In this document: one piece after another, positions 1 through 9,670 of the stretch | How positions within the stretch are numbered: the first letter of the stretch is position 1 | How the letters are laid out: the number at the start of each line of letters is the position of its first letter | Assembly (NCBI GenBank): GCA_963809795.1 | Contig: CAWELN010000011.1 | Location: 1 to 64,000, forward strand | Length of the DNA: 64,000 nt | Origin: DASUAS01 sp963809795 | Lineage (GTDB): Bacteria; Actinomycetota; Acidimicrobiia; IMCC26256; DASPTH01 | Direction: 5' to 3' | The notes under the pieces: generated by a model | The model's database searches: none | The model's input: only the letters and a program-made list of their open reading frames with translations | What the model was told of the DNA's origin: nothing | Program-made: the position numbers and the translations under genes

Positions 1-1038
1 GACCCCGAAGGGTTCGACCGTGATACCTGGCGACGGGCCGCCGAGCTCGGGTGGACGTCGCTGCTGGCGCCGGCCTCGCTCGGTGGTGGCGGCCTCTCGG
101 AGAACGCGATCGGGGACCTCGCGGTGGTCGCCGAGGAGATGGGCCGCCAGGTCGCCCCGGGGCCGCTGCTGCCCGTCAACGTGGTCGTCGACACGCTCGC
201 CCGCCGCGGCCAGCCCGAACTCGTCGACGACGTCGTGCCCGGCCTGATGGCCGGGGAGACGATCGCCGCCTGGGCGCTGGCCGAATCACGCGACGTCTGG
301 GGGGTCGACGGGCTCGGCGAGACGGTCGTGGGCGACGAGGGTGGCGACCTCGTGGTGTCGGGCCGCAAGCGGTTCGTCGAGGCCGCCGCGAGCGCCGACG
401 TGATCCTGGTCAGTGGGATGTCGGCCGGGGGTCCGACCCAGGTGCTCGTCGATGCGAACGCGTCCGGGGTCACCGTGGTCCCGGGCCGCAGTGTGGATCT
501 CGTTCGCCGGTTCGCCGATGTCCACCTCGACCGCGTGCGGGTGCCGGCGCGGGCCGTCGTCGGCACGCAGGGTGACGCCGCCGCCGACATCGAGCACCAG
601 TGCCAACTCGCGCTCGCGCTGCAGGTGGCGGAGACGGTCGGGATGCTGGACCACGTCTACGGGACGACGGTCGAGTACCTCGAGGATCGCTGGTCGTTCG
701 GCCGGCCGCTCGCGTCGTACCAGGCGCTCAAGCACCGCCTCGCCGACATGCTGCTCGCGCTCGAGACTGCGAAGGGCTGCGCCGAGGCGGCCGCCGATGC
801 GGTCGGCACCGACGCTGCGCTGAGGGGGCGAGACGTCAGCGTCGCCAAGGCCTACGTGGGCCGGGAGGCCATCCCGTTCCTGAGTGAATGCGTGCAGCTC
901 CACGGCGGCATCGCCATGACGTGGGAGCACGACCTCCATCTCTACGAGCGGCGGGCGGCGGTGAACCGGGCACTCTACGGCGCGCCGGAATTCCACGAGG
1001 CGCGCCTGTGCGCACTGGTCGAGGCGGGGGCGGTGTGA
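1..1038 (+). CDS. Acyl-CoA dehydrogenase, 5'-truncated by window edge
   Basis: The reading frame is open from base 1, so the N-terminus lies outside the window. The visible 345 codons match the middle and C-terminal parts of the acyl-CoA dehydrogenase fold: a central beta-barrel region, then the helical C-terminal domain with a YLEDRWSFGRPL motif (flavin/dimer contact) and a VQLHGGIAMTWEHDLHLY motif near the end, typical of this flavoprotein family. It would oxidise an acyl-CoA at C2-C3 using FAD. The stop overlaps the GTG of the next dehydrogenase (GTGA), so the two are translationally coupled and may form a heteromeric alpha/beta enzyme, as in steroid side-chain ACADs (inference). Substrate unknown. 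Confidence 0.88.
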   Translation, partial: DPEGFDRDTWRRAAELGWTSLLAPASLGGGGLSENAIGDLAVVAEEMGRQVAPGPLLPVNVVVDTLARRGQPELVDDVVPGLMAGETIAAWALAESRDVWGVDGLGETVVGDEGGDLVVSGRKRFVEAAASADVILVSGMSAGGPTQVLVDANASGVTVVPGRSVDLVRRFADVHLDRVRVPARAVVGTQGDAAADIEHQCQLALALQVAETVGMLDHVYGTTVEYLEDRWSFGRPLASYQALKHRLADMLLALETAKGCAEAAADAVGTDAALRGRDVSVAKAYVGREAIPFLSECVQLHGGIAMTWEHDLHLYERRAAVNRALYGAPEFHEARLCALVEAGAV

Positions 1039-2318
1039 GCGAGGTCGTCGACGTCGAGCGTTTCCACGTGCGAGCGCGCGCATGGATCGAAGCCAACCTC
1101 GATCGGCGAGACCCGTCGACATCCCGTGCCTTCGACTTCGCTGCCGAGCGCGCGCTGCAGGCCCGCATGTTCGACGCCGGCTTCACCGGCTTCATGTTCC
1201 CAACCGAGTACGGCGGTTTGGGCCTCACCATCGAGCACCAGAAGGCGTTCTTCGAGGAGGCCGCCGGGTACTTCACACCGAGCTACTTCGCGGTCTCGAT
1301 CGGGATGCTCGGCGCGACGATCCTCGACTGCGGCACGGAGGCGCAGAAGTCACGGCACCTCCCGGCGATCCTCCGCGCCGAGGAGATCTTCGTGCAGCTG
1401 CTGTCGGAGCCGTCGGGAGGCTCCGACCTCGCCGGCGCACTCACGCGCGCGACGCGTGACGGCGACACCTGGGTGATCAACGGCTCCAAGATCTGGACAT
1501 CGGGTGGAGACGTCGCGACGCACGGACTGATGCTCGCCCGCACCGACTGGAACGTTCCGAAGCACCGCGGGCTGTCGATGTTCATCGTGCCGCTCGGCGA
1601 CCACCCCGGCGTGACCATCGAACCAATCGTGCAGGTGAACGGCGAGGCCGATTTCTGCCAGGAGTTCTTCGACGACGTCACCATCCCGGCGGGGAACCTG
1701 CTCGGTGCAGAGAACCAGGGATGGGCGGTGGCCCAACGCCTCCTGCTCAACGAGCGCAATACGACCGCCGGCATCGGGATCGGCCACGGCTACATGGCGA
1801 ACCTGTCCGGCTCCGTGCGCGGCGACGCGACCATCGGCGAACGGCTGCAACGCCTGCTCGACGCCGCCACGCGTCGCGGGGCCGACGCCGACCCGCTGAT
1901 CCGCCGTCTGGTCGGACGTACCTGCGTCGACCTCGTGGCGCACGAGTTCGCTCGACGGCGGATCATGACCGGACAGAGCATCGGCGCGCTCGACGGTCCG
2001 TGGGGATCGCTGCTCAAACTCGGCGAGGGCGTCGACTCACCGGCGATCGCGGCCGACGCGCTCACGATCGCCGGATCCGACGGCGTGATCTGGACCGACG
2101 GCGCGCGCGGCGGTGAGCAGGGCGAGGCGTGGATCGCGAGCCGTGGGATCTCGATCGGCGGCGGCTCGAACGAGATGCAGCGCAACATCGTCAGCGAGCG
2201 CTTGTTGGGCCTGCCGAGGGAGCTCGACCCGAGCCGTGAGCTGCCGTTCGGCGAGATCCAGGAGCGGCGACGCCAAGCGCGTCGCGACCGGGCGGACCCG
2301 AGGAGCGCGCGCCCGTGA
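1035..2318 (+). CDS. Acyl-CoA dehydrogenase
   Basis: 427-residue flavoenzyme. The GTG start overlaps the upstream stop by 4 bases. Visible family features are an N-terminal helical region, the FAD/substrate segment QLLSEPSGGSDLAG near residue 115, the middle-domain WVINGSKIWTSGG motif and the C-terminal SIGGGSNEMQRNIVSERLLG motif. Paired with a second dehydrogenase upstream and followed by a CoA-transferase and an acyl-CoA ligase, it probably works in degradation of an organic acid, lipid or steroid side chain. The last 25 residues are Arg-rich and poorly conserved-looking, and overlap the next gene start. Confidence 0.9.
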   Translation: MSEVVDVERFHVRARAWIEANLDRRDPSTSRAFDFAAERALQARMFDAGFTGFMFPTEYGGLGLTIEHQKAFFEEAAGYFTPSYFAVSIGMLGATILDCGTEAQKSRHLPAILRAEEIFVQLLSEPSGGSDLAGALTRATRDGDTWVINGSKIWTSGGDVATHGLMLARTDWNVPKHRGLSMFIVPLGDHPGVTIEPIVQVNGEADFCQEFFDDVTIPAGNLLGAENQGWAVAQRLLLNERNTTAGIGIGHGYMANLSGSVRGDATIGERLQRLLDAATRRGADADPLIRRLVGRTCVDLVAHEFARRRIMTGQSIGALDGPWGSLLKLGEGVDSPAIAADALTIAGSDGVIWTDGARGGEQGEAWIASRGISIGGGSNEMQRNIVSERLLGLPRELDPSRELPFGEIQERRRQARRDRADPRSARP

Positions 2319-4702
2319 GTGCGGCGACCCTGCGGGGCGTTCGGGTCGTCGACCTGAGCTCGCCCGTCGGGACGTACTGCACTCGAATCCTGTCCGACCT
2401 CGGCGCCGACGTCGTCCTGGTCGAGCCGCCGGCGGGCGACCCGTACCGGCGGCTCGGGCCTTTCCGCGCCGGTGCGTCGGGACCCGAGGCGAGTCTCGCA
2501 TTCGGCTACTACCAGGCGGGCAAGCGCAGCATCGTGCTCGACGTTGATGACGCCGACGAGCGGGCCGTCCTCGAGCGTCTCGTCGGCGGCGCCGACGTCG
2601 TCGTGATCTCACCCTCGCCGGAGCGCCCGATGCCCGGGTTCGACACCACGACGGGCGAGCTCGACTGGGCCTCGCCTGCCGCGATCGTCTGCAGCGTCAC
2701 ACCGTTCGGCGTCACCGGGCCTTATGCACGTCGGCGGGCGACGCATCTCACGTCGTTCGCCCAGAGCGGGGGGATGTGGCGCGCCGGTGCGGCGGGGACG
2801 CCACCGATCCCGTTGCCACCGAACCTGCACTGGCACATCGCGTCGGCGCACGCGGTGATCGCGATCCTTGCTGCGCTGCGCGTGCGGGAACAGGTCGGCG
2901 GCCAGTTCGTCGACATCTCCGCGCAGGAAGTGGAGCAGTACCAGGAGGTGCTGTGGGAGGCGTACCACTTCCAGGGGCTCCGGCCGGGTGGGCGCACCAT
3001 CCCCATCGGCGTGCCCCCGACCGGCGTCTGGGAGTGCCGCGACGGCCTCTTCGACGTCGCTGCGCACCAGGTGCAGCACTGGGAGGCCTTCCTCGAGCTG
3101 CTCGACCACCCACCGGAGCTGGCCGAGCCTGCGCTCGCCGACATGGCGACCCGACAGCTGATCTTCGACGGCGTCGCCGAGATCATCGAGTCGCTCCTCG
3201 CGCCGTTGAGTCGCTACGAGCTCTTCGAGCGGGGGCAGCGGATCGGGCTGCCCGTCGGCCTCTTGAACACGCCCGCGCAGTTCGTCGCCGACGAACAGCT
3301 CGCAGCGCGCGGCTTCTTCATCGACCTCGGGCGACCCGAGACCGGCCCACTGCGCGCGCCCGGCCCCGCGACGCGGACGGTGCCGAAGCTCTTCGATCCT
3401 GGAAGACCCGCGCCGCTGCTTGGCGAGCACGGGCTCGAGCTGCGGGCGGAGGCCCCGAGAGACCCACACGGTGCACGATCGTCGGCCGACGCCCGGTGGC
3501 CGGCGCGGCCCCTCGAGGGCGTTCGCGTCCTCTCGCTGGGGGACTTCGTCGCCGGCAACTACAGCGCGCAGATCCTCGCCGCGCTCGGGGCCGAGGTCGT
3601 GAAGGTCGAGTCGAGGTCGCGGCCGTCGAACGTCAGGACCCAACCGTTCAACGACGCCCCGACGCTTGCGGTCGAACCGTCGGGCGCGACGATCACGCCG
3701 ATGTACGCGTCGTTCTCTCGCGGCATGCTCGGCGTCGCGATCGAGATGGGCCGCGACGATGGGCGCGCCGTGTTCCGCCGTCTGGCCGCGGTGAGCGACG
3801 TCGTCCTCGAGAACTTCGGCGCCGGCGTCATGGCGAACTGGGGCTGCTCGTACGACGATCTGCGCGCGCTGAATCCGCAGCTCGTCATGGTGTCGCTCTC
3901 CGGGTACGGCCGTACTGGTCCCCGTGCGAGCTATCTCGCGTACGGATCGAACATCGCCAACTTCACCGGCGTCGGTGACGTCTGGTGGACGAACCCGACC
4001 TACGGGGACTTCCTCACCGCCGCCCATGCGGCGAGCGCGGTCCTGGCCGCTCTCCGACACGTCGCCGAGGCCGACGAAGGCGTGCTCGTCGATGCGTCAC
4101 AGGTCGAGGTCGTGGCGTCGATGGCGGCGTCGCTGTACCTCGACGTGCTGGTCAACGGGGCCTCGATCGGCGCGTCGATTGACGACGATGTCACCGTGTT
4201 CCGACACGTCTTCACGTGCGTGGGCGACGATCGCTGGGCAGTCGTCGAGGCGACGACGCTCGACGAGTGGAACGCCACCTGCGACGTAGTCGAGCGCGCC
4301 GACCTCCGCGCGGACTCGGCCGACGACGTCCAACCGTTGCGTGACGAGCTCCGCGATGCGATCGACGAGTGGGCCGCGCTGCGCACGACGCTCTCCGCTG
4401 CTCACCTCCTCGCCCTCGCCGGTGTTCCGGCGGCCTCGGTGGCCAACACGGAGGAGAGCTATCACGACAGCAACCTCCACCACCGGCACTTCCCGACGTT
4501 CGTCGAGCACCCCGACCTCGGCTTCGTGAGCAATCCGGGCACGCCGTACCGCCTGTCGGTGACCCCCGGGAGCATCGACCGAGTCGGACCGAGAGTGGGA
4601 CAGCACACACGGGAAGTGCTCCGACGCTGGGTCGGGATGTCAGACACCGAGGTCGACGAGCTGGTGGCCGCGAGCATCGCCTTCGACCTCGCGGACGACT
4701 GA
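2315..4702 (+). CDS. CaiB/BaiF family CoA-transferase, two fused domains
   Basis: 795 residues, about twice the usual length of a family III CoA-transferase. Residues 1-370 and about 395-795 each resemble a full CaiB/BaiF unit: both start with a conserved LGADVVLVEPP / LGAEVVKVES type strand and both carry the Val-Asp-x-Ser segment where the family's catalytic Asp sits (FVDISAQE in the first half, LVDASQVE in the second). The enzyme would move CoA from one acyl-CoA to a free acid. Its GTG start overlaps the preceding stop (GTGA). Family III enzymes are interlocked dimers, so a tandem fusion may act as an internal heterodimer (inference). Confidence 0.88.
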   Translation: MSAATLRGVRVVDLSSPVGTYCTRILSDLGADVVLVEPPAGDPYRRLGPFRAGASGPEASLAFGYYQAGKRSIVLDVDDADERAVLERLVGGADVVVISPSPERPMPGFDTTTGELDWASPAAIVCSVTPFGVTGPYARRRATHLTSFAQSGGMWRAGAAGTPPIPLPPNLHWHIASAHAVIAILAALRVREQVGGQFVDISAQEVEQYQEVLWEAYHFQGLRPGGRTIPIGVPPTGVWECRDGLFDVAAHQVQHWEAFLELLDHPPELAEPALADMATRQLIFDGVAEIIESLLAPLSRYELFERGQRIGLPVGLLNTPAQFVADEQLAARGFFIDLGRPETGPLRAPGPATRTVPKLFDPGRPAPLLGEHGLELRAEAPRDPHGARSSADARWPARPLEGVRVLSLGDFVAGNYSAQILAALGAEVVKVESRSRPSNVRTQPFNDAPTLAVEPSGATITPMYASFSRGMLGVAIEMGRDDGRAVFRRLAAVSDVVLENFGAGVMANWGCSYDDLRALNPQLVMVSLSGYGRTGPRASYLAYGSNIANFTGVGDVWWTNPTYGDFLTAAHAASAVLAALRHVAEADEGVLVDASQVEVVASMAASLYLDVLVNGASIGASIDDDVTVFRHVFTCVGDDRWAVVEATTLDEWNATCDVVERADLRADSADDVQPLRDELRDAIDEWAALRTTLSAAHLLALAGVPAASVANTEESYHDSNLHHRHFPTFVEHPDLGFVSNPGTPYRLSVTPGSIDRVGPRVGQHTREVLRRWVGMSDTEVDELVAASIAFDLADD

Positions 4703-4713
4703 CGGGAGCACAG

Positions 4714-6322
4714 GTGGGCAAGGTCGAAGGCTCCGCCTCGCTGTGGACCCTGGACCCGGCCCCGGTGTCGATCGACGGCACCGTCGGACAGCTGCTCGCC
4801 GGTCGAGCCGCGTCGACGCCGGACGCGCCCGCGGTCCACTGGCTGGGCGACGACGAAGTCCTCGTGACCAGGTCGTACCGCGACCTGCGTTCCCGCGCGG
4901 CACGCGTGGCGACCGCGGTACGGTCTGCGACGGGGCCGGGTGCGAGCGTCGCCGTCTGCGCGCCGAACTCACTCGAGTGGGTCGACGTCTTCTACGCCGA
5001 CCGCGCAGCTGGGCGCGCCTTTCGTGCCGCTGAACCCCGCGATGGGCGAACACGAGCTCGAGCAGATCCTGCGCCTCACCGCGCCCGATCTCGTCTTGGG
5101 TGCAGAGTCGTACCGTGGGATCGCTGTCACCGACCGGCTCCAGCGGATCGCCGACCGTCTCCCGCATCCGGCAACGGTCGCGCCGCTGGACGCGTTCGTT
5201 GCCGCCGCCCTCACCGCGGTGCCTGATGCGACCATCACTGCCGACGCGGCTGCTCCGGTCCTCATCCAGTACACGTCCGGCACCGCGGGACGACCGAAGG
5301 GTGCGGTCATCGCCCACGCCGCGGCCCTGAACATCGCGATCAACTTCGTGCACGGCTGGGCTCACGGCCCCGGCGACATCCTGGCGGGTCCACTGCCGCT
5401 GCACCACGTCGCGGGGACGATCGGCGGGCTGCTGGCCAACCTGACCGTCGGGGCGTCCTACGCGTTCCTGCCCGCGTACGATCCGACCGCAGTCATCCGC
5501 CTCGTCGAGGCGACGGACGCGACCGTCCTCGCCGCGGTGCCGACGATGCTCTACGACCTGCAACGCCAACCGGGATTCGACCCACAACGGCTCTCGTCGC
5601 TCCGTGTGGTGCTCGGTGGTGGCGCCGCCGTTCCCGAATCCACCGTGCACGACATCGAGGCGACCTTCGCCGTCGAGTTCCTCGTCGCCTATGGGCAGAG
5701 CGAGTCCGTCGGGATCACGCAGACGCACCCAGGCGACCCTCCCGACGTCAAGGCCCGCACGATCGGACGGCCGAACCCGGGCCGCGTGGTGAAGATCGCC
5801 GACCTGGAGACGTCGGAGCCGGTCCCGGTCGGGACGGTGGGCGAGATTTGCCAGCGCTCGACGCAGCAGATGACGCACTACCTCGGAATGCCGGAAGCGA
5901 CCGCGCTCACGATCGATGCCGACGGCTGGCTGCACACCGGCGACCTCGGGTCCATGGACGACGCCGGCAACATCACTTTCCGTGGCCGCGCGCGCGACGT
6001 GATCGTCCGCGGCGGAGAGAACATCTATCCCGATCAAGTCGAGGCCGCGTACGCCGATGCCCCCGGGCTCGCCGCGATCGCCGTGGTGTCCGCGCCGGAC
6101 GAGCGGTGGGGTGAGATACCCGTCGGCGTTGTCGTGCTCGCGGGCGGTGCGCCGCTCGACGAGCGCGCGCTCGAGCAACACGGACGCTCCCGCCTCGCAC
6201 GGTTCCAGGTGCCGAGGAGATGGGTGACCGTCGACGAGCTGCCCCTCACGGCATCAGGCAAGGTCCGCAAGGTCGAGGTCGAACTGCTCGTCCGCCAGTT
6301 GCTCGACGACGACATGATGTAG
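4714..6322 (+). CDS. Acyl-CoA synthetase (AMP-forming), interrupted by a +1 shift
   Basis: ANL-superfamily acid:CoA ligase. The GTG start at 4714 begins a frame reading through WVDVFYA at about 4997; the rest (QLGAPFVPLNPAMG onward) continues one base later, so one extra base sits near 4999. After that the protein is complete: P-loop-like YTSGTAGRPKG (A3 motif) near 5268, YGQSESVG (A5), GDLGSMDD (A7), RGGENIYP (A8) and the C-terminal ASGKVRK lysine (A10). It activates a carboxylic acid with ATP and CoA and probably feeds the dehydrogenases upstream. The shift looks like an assembly indel because both halves remain well conserved. Confidence 0.85.
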
Positions 6323-6772
6323 GCCCGGCCGCGCACCGCCTCGAGTCCCCCGACCCGAGCGCCCACGCCCGCGCGCAGCACGCATCACGGTTCCCCTATC
6401 GTCCAGAGCGTTGGCCGCGGCATCCCACGCACGACTCGCGCCAGACTTGGGTCACCCGTCAGCGAGGGGCCAAGGGTGTTCCCCCGCGCTCCGGCGCGGT
6501 CTTCAGATCAGCGACGCCTCTATCGCCATCTCGTCGCTGACGCGCAACCCTGAATCACAGGCCCGGGAGGACAAACGGGAACTCCGAGAGCAGCGTGGCC
6601 GACTCTGCGCCCTGATGGCTGGCTCCTCGGTGAGGTCACTCCCAGACCCGCCACCAACGCTACGCCCACCCCACAAACCACGCTCAGAAGCCGCTACCGC
6701 ATGCAACCGTCCCCGCTTTCGCGTCACCAGTTCGCCGCGCGGTGAACGGCGGCCAACTACGAGTTCAGTCTC
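6323..6772. other. Intergenic, no gene recognised
   Basis: About 450 bases between the acyl-CoA ligase stop and the 3' end of a convergent minus-strand gene. Open frames here have no start with a plausible ribosome site and no protein-like composition. I see no clear terminator hairpin, promoter or repeat. Confidence 0.5.
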
Positions 6773-7018
6773 TCAGCGATTCCAGGTCATGCCGGGCTTC
6801 GGACCGTCGTTCTCGAATCGGCGCGCGGCGGCGTGGAGCAGGATGGCGATGTTCTGGTCGATGAGTTTCTGGGCGATCGACGGCATGGTGGCGACCGTCT
6901 CGGGAACCTGCTTGGCGAGGCGCGGCCGCACGTTGCATTGCACGAACTCGAGGAGCATCGCCATGAGCTCCTCGGCGGGGTTCTCGAAGTCCGGGAAGAG
7001 GAGTTCGTCGTCGGCCAT
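6773..7018 (-). CDS. Small hypothetical protein
   Basis: 81 residues starting at ATG 7018 with MADDELLFPDFENP. The frame extends further upstream, but the Arg-rich upstream part does not look like protein. It is predicted mainly helical with an acidic N-terminus and an amphipathic middle (LMAMLLEFVQC, MPSIAQKLIDQNIAILL), ending in a Lys/Pro-rich tail. There is no signal peptide and no family I recognise. It lies alone between two poorly coding stretches. Confidence 0.5.
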   Translation of the reverse strand: MADDELLFPDFENPAEELMAMLLEFVQCNVRPRLAKQVPETVATMPSIAQKLIDQNIAILLHAAARRFENDGPKPGMTWNR

Positions 7019-7306
7019 CCGCCAACCGTACGCCGTTCCGGTATCGGGGACGCGGCTTACTTCCAGGGGACGGCGCCGCCGCGCCGTTGGTGAACGGCGC
7101 ACCTTCCTGACCGGACCCCATGCAGCTCGAGCTGGACGACGGACGCATGGAACCGTCCCCGTGACTTGAACGTCATCGGCAGGCTGCAGTCGACGGGTTC
7201 GAGCTCGAGGAACGCGCCTGCCAGGACGGCTGGGTGTGGGGTGCCGCGGACGAGTGTTCGCGTAACGCCCCTACAGCGGGTCATCTGTCGCGACGATCAA
7301 CCGACT
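7019..7306. other. Intergenic, no gene recognised
   Basis: Just under 300 bases separating two minus-strand genes. I see no convincing start codon, RNA gene or repeat; it presumably holds the promoter of the small gene downstream. Confidence 0.4.
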
Positions 7307-8176
7307 CTACGAGTCCGACGGCTGGCGTACTCTCGCTGACTGCCCTCTTTTGGGGCCACGGGCCGGCGAGTTGGCGGCGCGCACCACACCGAGGTGGTGC
7401 TCGGCGTGGGTTCTCATGTCTGGCCCTCGGTGCAATCCATCCCAGCACCAGGTGGCCGTCGCTGCGCTCACCGCAGTCCGACAAACCCGAAGCCGATCAT
7501 CGTCGTGGTCCGCCGGATATGCGCTGGCGACTTCAGGCTCCAGGTGCGCGAGGTCCCACTCGATCGGACCGATCTGGATCGTTTCCAAGTCGATGAAGAC
7601 GGGCGCACCGTCGCGGGTGAGGATGTTCATCCGGTGCGGCGAACCGTGCAGCACGTCGCGCGGCCAGTCGCGTGAGTGAGACTTGGCGTGACCGAGTGCG
7701 TCCAGGAGCAGACGCCGATCTGCGTCGCCGAGCAGCGGGGCGAAGGCCTCGTCTTGGAGCGCCCGCATGGCATCGCCAAGCTGCTCCGCGCAGGTACGAC
7801 CCGCAACCACATCAGCGAGACCGGCCAGGTACGAGTGCAGCTCACGCAGCGCGACGGCCACGGCAGTGCTCGAAAGGCCGTCTGAGGTTGCGTCCGCTAC
7901 GTAGTCCCAAAACGTGACGTACACGCGCTCCGCGCAGTGCACCCGCTCGCCGATTCCGGATGCCGGTGCAACTACCGGGGCTCCAGCCGTCGCGAGTGCA
8001 TGGCCAACGTCAAGTTCCTGCACCGCTGCGGCCTCCGAGTCGTGCACCTTCGCGACGACTGCAAGCTGGTCGAGCAGGAACACCGTGTTGTTCGTGGAGC
8101 GCAACGGCACCAGGTCGTGGCAGTCCAAGCCTGCGTGGCGCACGATTTCGAGAACCGCCAACGCGCGAGTGCTCAC
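7307..8176 (-). CDS. Aminoglycoside-phosphotransferase-fold kinase
   Basis: 289-residue APH/choline-kinase-like protein with a GTG start at 8176. The catalytic region reads LHGSPHRMNIL near residue 195, followed by FIDLETIQIGPIEWDLAHL, equivalent to the HGDxxxxN and metal-binding DxE motifs of the family. The Asp that normally follows HG (catalytic base) is Ser here, a variant I recall in some actinobacterial members, so activity is possible but not assured. Substrate is unknown; members phosphorylate aminoglycosides, macrolides, sugars or amino alcohols. The last 30 residues, rich in Arg/Pro/Gly, look unstructured. Confidence 0.75.
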   Translation of the reverse strand: MSTRALAVLEIVRHAGLDCHDLVPLRSTNNTVFLLDQLAVVAKVHDSEAAAVQELDVGHALATAGAPVVAPASGIGERVHCAERVYVTFWDYVADATSDGLSSTAVAVALRELHSYLAGLADVVAGRTCAEQLGDAMRALQDEAFAPLLGDADRRLLLDALGHAKSHSRDWPRDVLHGSPHRMNILTRDGAPVFIDLETIQIGPIEWDLAHLEPEVASAYPADHDDDRLRVCRTAVSAATATWCWDGLHRGPDMRTHAEHHLGVVRAANSPARGPKRGQSARVRQPSDS

Positions 8177-8298
8177 GCACGCATCTTGCCCGCTCCGGAG
8201 CTGTTCGGTACGCGCAGAGCGGCAGCTACGCCGTCATCCATTTGCGTTGCACGTCTTTGGACGGCACGGTCGCAGACGGACGTATTCTCGATGTCGCG

Positions 8299-8532
8299 AT
8301 GACTTCTCAGGGCCGTCCGCAGGAATCGCTCATCCAGAACTGGGCTGCGAAGGGGGCGATCTGCGCGGGGGCAGTAGGAGCGATCGTGGGCCTCATCGTC
8401 GGCCTGTTCGCCCATGCGCCGACGGCATGGGCCGCGATGTTCGAGGTCGGCATCCCGGCATTCGTGCTGGGCGCGCTCCTCGGCGCAATCAGCGGCGCCG
8501 TCGCGACGGCGCTTCGCCGCGTTCGGGCATGA
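8299..8532 (+). CDS. Small two-helix membrane protein
   Basis: 77 residues from ATG 8299. After a polar N-terminus come two hydrophobic helices rich in Gly and Ala (about residues 18-37 and 45-66) with small-residue spacing resembling a glycine-zipper, then an Arg-rich cytoplasmic tail. The start is uncertain because the frame is open well upstream and no strong ribosome site is visible. No family recognised. It overlaps no other credible gene. Confidence 0.45.
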   Translation: MTSQGRPQESLIQNWAAKGAICAGAVGAIVGLIVGLFAHAPTAWAAMFEVGIPAFVLGALLGAISGAVATALRRVRA

Positions 8533-8742
8533 CGCCAAGTCGGCCATCACCGCGAGCCGAAGCCCGAAGACGCGGCCGTCGGCGGTTGTGTTCGCCGCGG
8601 GAACGTGTCGCCGTCGGAGTCGACCCGTCACGAGGGTCCGAGGGGCAACCATTTCGCTGGCCGGCAGGAACCCGAGCTCTTCACCAACGAGCTCCGGGAC
8701 ACGTTCAGATCACTTCGTGCACGATGGTCACAACCCGGAGGC

Positions 8743-9670
8743 TCATCGCCTGCGATCGAGTTCCAGCACGGCGTCGGCGAAGGCAGCCGGAGCTTCCTGG
8801 GGGAGGTTGTGTCCGATGCCGCCGGTGAGCGTCCGATGCGAATACCACCCGGCGAACTTCGCGGCGTAGGTGTCCGGTTCAGGGTGCGGAGCGCCGTTCA
8901 CGTCGCCCTCGAGCGTGATCGCGGGGACGGCGATGACAGGCTTTTCCGCGAGTCGCTCTTCGAGTTCGATGTACGCGGGTTCTCCTTGGGCCAGCCCGAG
9001 CCGCCAGCGGTAGTTGTGGATCACGATCGCGACGTGGTCAGGGTTGTCGAAGGACGCCGCGCTGCGCTCGAACGTGGCGTCGTCGAAGTTCCACCTCGGC
9101 GACGCAGTCCGCCAGATCAGCTTCGCGAACTCACGCCGGTATCTCTCGTAGCCGGCGCGCCCACGCTCGGTCGCGAAGTAGTACTGGTACCACCACTGGA
9201 GCTCGGCTTCGGGCGTCAAGGGCACCTGACCGGACTTCTGATCGCCGATCAGGTATCCGCTCACTGAGACCAGCCCGTCGCAGCGGTCGGGCCAGAGCGC
9301 GGCGACGACGTCCGCGCTTCGCGCCCCCCAGTCGAACCCGGCGACGACGGCCGTTTCGATCCCGAGAGCGTCCATGAGCGCGATCGCGTCGAGCGCGAGC
9401 GCCACCTGCTCGCCGTTGCGGACCGTCTCGTCGGAGAGGAAGCGTGTCGTTCCGAAGCCGCGGAGGTAGGGGACGATCACCCGGTGGCCCGCCGCCGTCA
9501 GCAGAGGAACGACGTCGGCGAAGCTGTGGATGTCGTACGGCCAGCCGTGCAGCAGGACGACCGCCGGTCCGTCTCGCCGGCCCCCGATCGAGGTATCCGA
9601 CATTCAGGGGGCCGGCATCGATCTGGCTGACCGGGCCGAGCACGACCTCCTGATCGGCCGTGACGGACAC
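8743..9670 (-). CDS. Alpha/beta hydrolase, likely +1 shifted near 9574
   Basis: Soluble alpha/beta-hydrolase of the epoxide hydrolase/haloalkane dehalogenase-like group. The core has oxyanion-hole HGWPYD, YLRGFGTTRF, the nucleophile elbow GFDWGAR (Asp nucleophile), an acidic residue in LEGDVNG and the catalytic His in GGIGHNLPQ. The conserved N-terminal strand IDAGPLNVGYLD is present but lies in another frame that starts at 9670; removing one base near 9574 joins it to GPAVVLLHGW. Alternatively translation starts at 9603 without this strand. It overlaps the end of the upstream hydrolase gene by 67 bases. Confidence 0.8.
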
